A stretch of DNA of 5,996 bases from Acidimicrobiales bacterium (GTDB taxonomy: Bacteria > Actinomycetota > Acidimicrobiia > Acidimicrobiales > SZUA-35). The stretch spans positions 1 through 5,996 of the forward strand of contig JABDJU010000209.1 of the NCBI GenBank assembly GCA_013003325.1, written 5' to 3'. The position numbers were made by a program, and so were the translations under genes. Below, piece by piece: positions 4,488 through 5,996 of the stretch (position 1 is the stretch's first letter; every line of letters starts with the position of its first letter). The notes beneath the pieces were generated by a model that made no database searches, was not told where the DNA came from, and was given only the letters and a program-made list of their open reading frames with translations.

Positions 4488-5303
4488 TCAGGAGACCTTG
4501 CTGATCGGACGCTCCCAGAAGGAGGTTTCGATCGCCGGCTCGTAGCCCTCGTCGGCGCTGAGCTTCTGAGCGATGTACCCGAGCATCACGCCATAGACCG
4601 CCTTCGAGAAGATGTCGGCGAAGCTGTAGATCAGCTGACGTGCGACGACGCCGCCGGCAGTCTCGGAGATCACAGGCATCAGGTACGCCACCGGGTAGAT
4701 GGTCCACGACACCAGGAACAGGATCCACACTGCGTTCAGTGCACCAGCCACATTCGGCTGGTTGACCTTCGCTTCGGTGATCACGTCGTAGGCGACCTTC
4801 AGCAGCCAGAGATAGAAGACGGTGGATACGGCGCCCCAACCCCAGAAGGAGGCGCCCGCCTCCAGCTCGTCGAACTGTCCGATGTAGCCGGTCCAGATCA
4901 TGCCGAGACCGGCAACGATGAACCGGATCCACTTGCTGCGGAACGCTGCTCCGGTGATTCCACCGACCACGAGCAGCTGCGTGAGCAGGACCGGGACGTC
5001 GATGCTCCAGTTCATGTACCGGAACCCGTTGGCGAACAGCTCACCGTCGGCGAGCGCAAACGCCGATCCGTTCCAGTCGAACGATCCGTTCCAACGGATC
5101 GCCAGTGCTCCGAGTTCGATGATCGCCGACACCATCACCACCGCACTCAGATAGGACGTGATTCTGAGTCGTGGCGAGATGCTCCGGGCAGTCAGCAGGT
5201 AGTAGAACAGTGCTGCGGCGAACACCGCCGCCGTGAGCGACAGCACCGCCAGAACGACTTCGAACTGGAGCGGCGTGTATTCGAACATGTTCTCAAAAGA
5301 CAT
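4488..5303 (-). CDS. NDQ-type microbial rhodopsin, probable light-driven Na+ pump
   Basis: Encodes 271 aa with seven hydrophobic helices, an integral membrane protein that should bind retinal through Lys234 in helix G (AD-IFSK). Helix C reads RYMNWSIDVPVLLTQ, with Arg95, Asn98, Asp102 and Gln109 at the positions of Asn112, Asp116 and Gln123 of the sodium pump KR2. Proton pumps have DTD/DTE and chloride pumps NTQ at these sites. Further stretches close to KR2, compared from memory, are AVVMVSA (54-60), TGYIGQF (138-144), WILFLVSW then YPVAYLMP (193-210), and ARQLIYSFAD (221-230). Glu4, Glu146 and Arg222 match the KR2 ion-exit residues Glu11, Glu160 and Arg243. Differences are Ser50 for Asn61 and Glu88 for Asp102. 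Leu106 at the spectral-tuning site suggests green absorption. An AAAGGGA site lies before the ATG. No carotenoid or retinal-synthesis gene is in the window, so chromophore supply must be encoded elsewhere. Na+ transport is inferred from the motif. Confidence 0.93.
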   Translation of the reverse strand: MSFENMFEYTPLQFEVVLAVLSLTAAVFAAALFYYLLTARSISPRLRITSYLSAVVMVSAIIELGALAIRWNGSFDWNGSAFALADGELFANGFRYMNWSIDVPVLLTQLLVVGGITGAAFRSKWIRFIVAGLGMIWTGYIGQFDELEAGASFWGWGAVSTVFYLWLLKVAYDVITEAKVNQPNVAGALNAVWILFLVSWTIYPVAYLMPVISETAGGVVARQLIYSFADIFSKAVYGVMLGYIAQKLSADEGYEPAIETSFWERPISKVS

Positions 5304-5434
5304 GATTCCCTTTCGTCACTGGATCGCCTCTCATTCCCCACTTCTACGAAGCGACGAACCACGTCGGATGAGGGAATCGTTCGATCCGAAGCGCATTCGG
5401 ACGCGGCAAAGCGATTTCAGCGGGGATGCGCCCG

Positions 5435-5803
5435 TCAGGTCTGGAGACGGCCGAGCGGGTTGGGTTCGACCGGGACGTGCCGGCCGCAGTACTGGCACAT
5501 GTCCCGGCCGGCGGCGATTCGGGCACCGCATTCCGGACACGGCTGGCCTTTGGCGGATGCGGCCGCCTCGGCACGTCTGGCCATCACGGCGTCGATCTCG
5601 TTCTCGAGATCGGCGTCGGTGTAGCCGTCGCGTTTGAGGATCTCCCACATTGCCTCGACGACCAGCGTCAGCCGCTCGGCGCGCTCGTCCTGTTCGCCCA
5701 TCGTTCGCAGATCGATCTCGAACGCATGCGCCGAGATGCCCATCGCGGTCGCCCGCGTCTTCGCTCTCGCGCCTGCCACATATCCACCGACGAACGGAAT
5801 CAT
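5435..5803 (-). CDS. Small zinc-ribbon protein of unknown function
   Basis: Encodes 122 aa. The N-terminal part (MIPFVGGYVAGARAK) is weakly hydrophobic, the middle is helical and charged (about 25-85), and the end carries a four-cysteine zinc ribbon: CPEC (89-92) and CQYC (103-106), followed by GRH. This is the rubredoxin-like knuckle pair seen in many small zinc-ribbon proteins; partner and role are unknown. The frame extends upstream to 5950, but that part reads as low-quality coding and crosses the ffs promoter. I prefer the ATG at 5803 because a TAGGTT box ends 7 nt before it, as in a leaderless gene; an ATG two codons earlier (5809) is the alternative. It is divergent from ffs and lies upstream of the rhodopsin on the same strand with a gap of 131 bp. 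Confidence 0.7.
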   Translation of the reverse strand: MIPFVGGYVAGARAKTRATAMGISAHAFEIDLRTMGEQDERAERLTLVVEAMWEILKRDGYTDADLENEIDAVMARRAEAAASAKGQPCPECGARIAAGRDMCQYCGRHVPVEPNPLGRLQT

Positions 5804-5881
5804 GAGCATGAACCTACCGCATCGAGTGGCGTGATGCGACGGAGAGTGGGGGTGGCTTTCGAGAACGGACGGGACGTCTCG

Positions 5882-5887
5882 TACACT
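5882..5887 (+). promoter_or_regulatory. -10 box of the SRP RNA gene
   Basis: TACACT on the plus strand, with TTCGAG (5858-5863) 18 bp upstream as a possible -35. It sets the RNA 5' end at about 5894-5895. Confidence 0.5.
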
Positions 5888-5894
5888 CACTCGT

Positions 5895-5996
5895 CCCTCC
5901 TTCGGGTGGGCGTTCGCCTCGAGCGCGGGTCCTGCGCGGCGGGACACCACGAATCGGGTCAGGTCCGGAAGGAAGCAGCCCTAAGAGGTTTGTTCC
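5895..5996 (+). ncRNA. ffs: Signal recognition particle RNA (4.5S), 3' end outside the window
   Basis: The SRP domain IV core GGTCAGGTCCGGAAGGAAGC, followed by AGCC overlap (5957-5980), matches the E. coli 4.5S RNA core as I recall it, including the GGAA tetraloop and the asymmetric loop that binds Ffh. Flanking bases GGGACA (5941-5946) and TGTTCC (5991-5996) can pair and continue the rod. The RNA directs membrane-protein ribosomes to the translocon with Ffh and FtsY. The 5' end is estimated from the TACACT box and could lie up to about 20 nt further in; the 3' end is missing. In Bacillus, scr (ffs) lies between tadA and dnaX, so dnaX is expected next. Confidence 0.93.

Noticed and set aside
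5304..5379. Inverted pair GATTCCC (5304-5310) and GGGAATC (5372-5378) upstream of the rhodopsin as an operator
   Set aside because: The arms are 7 bp and 61 bp apart, and one of them is mostly the ribosome binding site region. There is too little to claim a regulatory site.
5385..5401. Hairpin TCCGAA-GCGCA-TTCGGA as terminator of the zinc-ribbon gene
   Set aside because: A 6-bp stem without a U-tract is too weak to list, although its position would fit.

Overview
The window is GC-rich DNA with several TANNNT -10 boxes set at leaderless spacing, tRNA genes without an encoded CCA end and actinobacterial-type proteins. It most likely comes from an actinobacterium. A marine or freshwater Acidimicrobiia/Ilumatobacter-like lineage is my guess from overall flavour, not something shown by a marker gene.

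Layout. From 1 to 226 on the minus strand lie a degenerate tRNA-Arg copy and an intact tRNA-Arg(ACG), each followed by the same terminator in a tandem duplication. From 297 to 644 (-) is a small Cys-containing lipoprotein gene. From 721 to 810 (-) is tRNA-Ser(GCU) with a strong terminator at 686-714. From 837 to 1703 (-) is an EamA/RhtA-type exporter, preceded by a 53-bp palindrome (1722-1774) that abuts the 3' end of tRNA-Ser(UGA) at 1777-1863. From 2021 to 2270 (+) is a short lipoprotein gene that looks frameshifted. From 2406 to 3632 (+) is an FAD-dependent alditol (xylitol) oxidase. It converges on tRNA-Ser(CGA) at 3658-3746 (-). A second 53-bp palindrome (3788-3840) abuts the 3' end of tRNA-Ser(GGA) at 3844-3932 (-). 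From 3994 to 4455 (+) is tadA. From 4488 to 5303 (-) is a microbial rhodopsin with the Asn-Asp-Gln (NDQ) motif of light-driven sodium pumps. From 5435 to 5803 (-) is a small zinc-ribbon protein. The signal recognition particle RNA gene (ffs) begins near 5895 on the plus strand and runs off the edge.

How the parts fit. Much of the window is decoding machinery. It holds four serine tRNAs that together read all six serine codons, tRNA-Arg(ACG), and the TadA enzyme that converts A34 of that tRNA to inosine, plus SRP RNA. A tRNA-Ser/tadA/ffs/dnaX neighbourhood is, from memory, also found in Bacillus. The accessory pieces set into it here are the exporter, the alditol oxidase, the rhodopsin and the zinc-ribbon protein.

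The most notable observations are the NDQ rhodopsin between tadA and ffs, and the pair of equal-length 53-bp hairpins attached to two serine tRNAs, which differ by a compensatory base-pair change. No CRISPR array, transposase, integrase or rRNA was seen.
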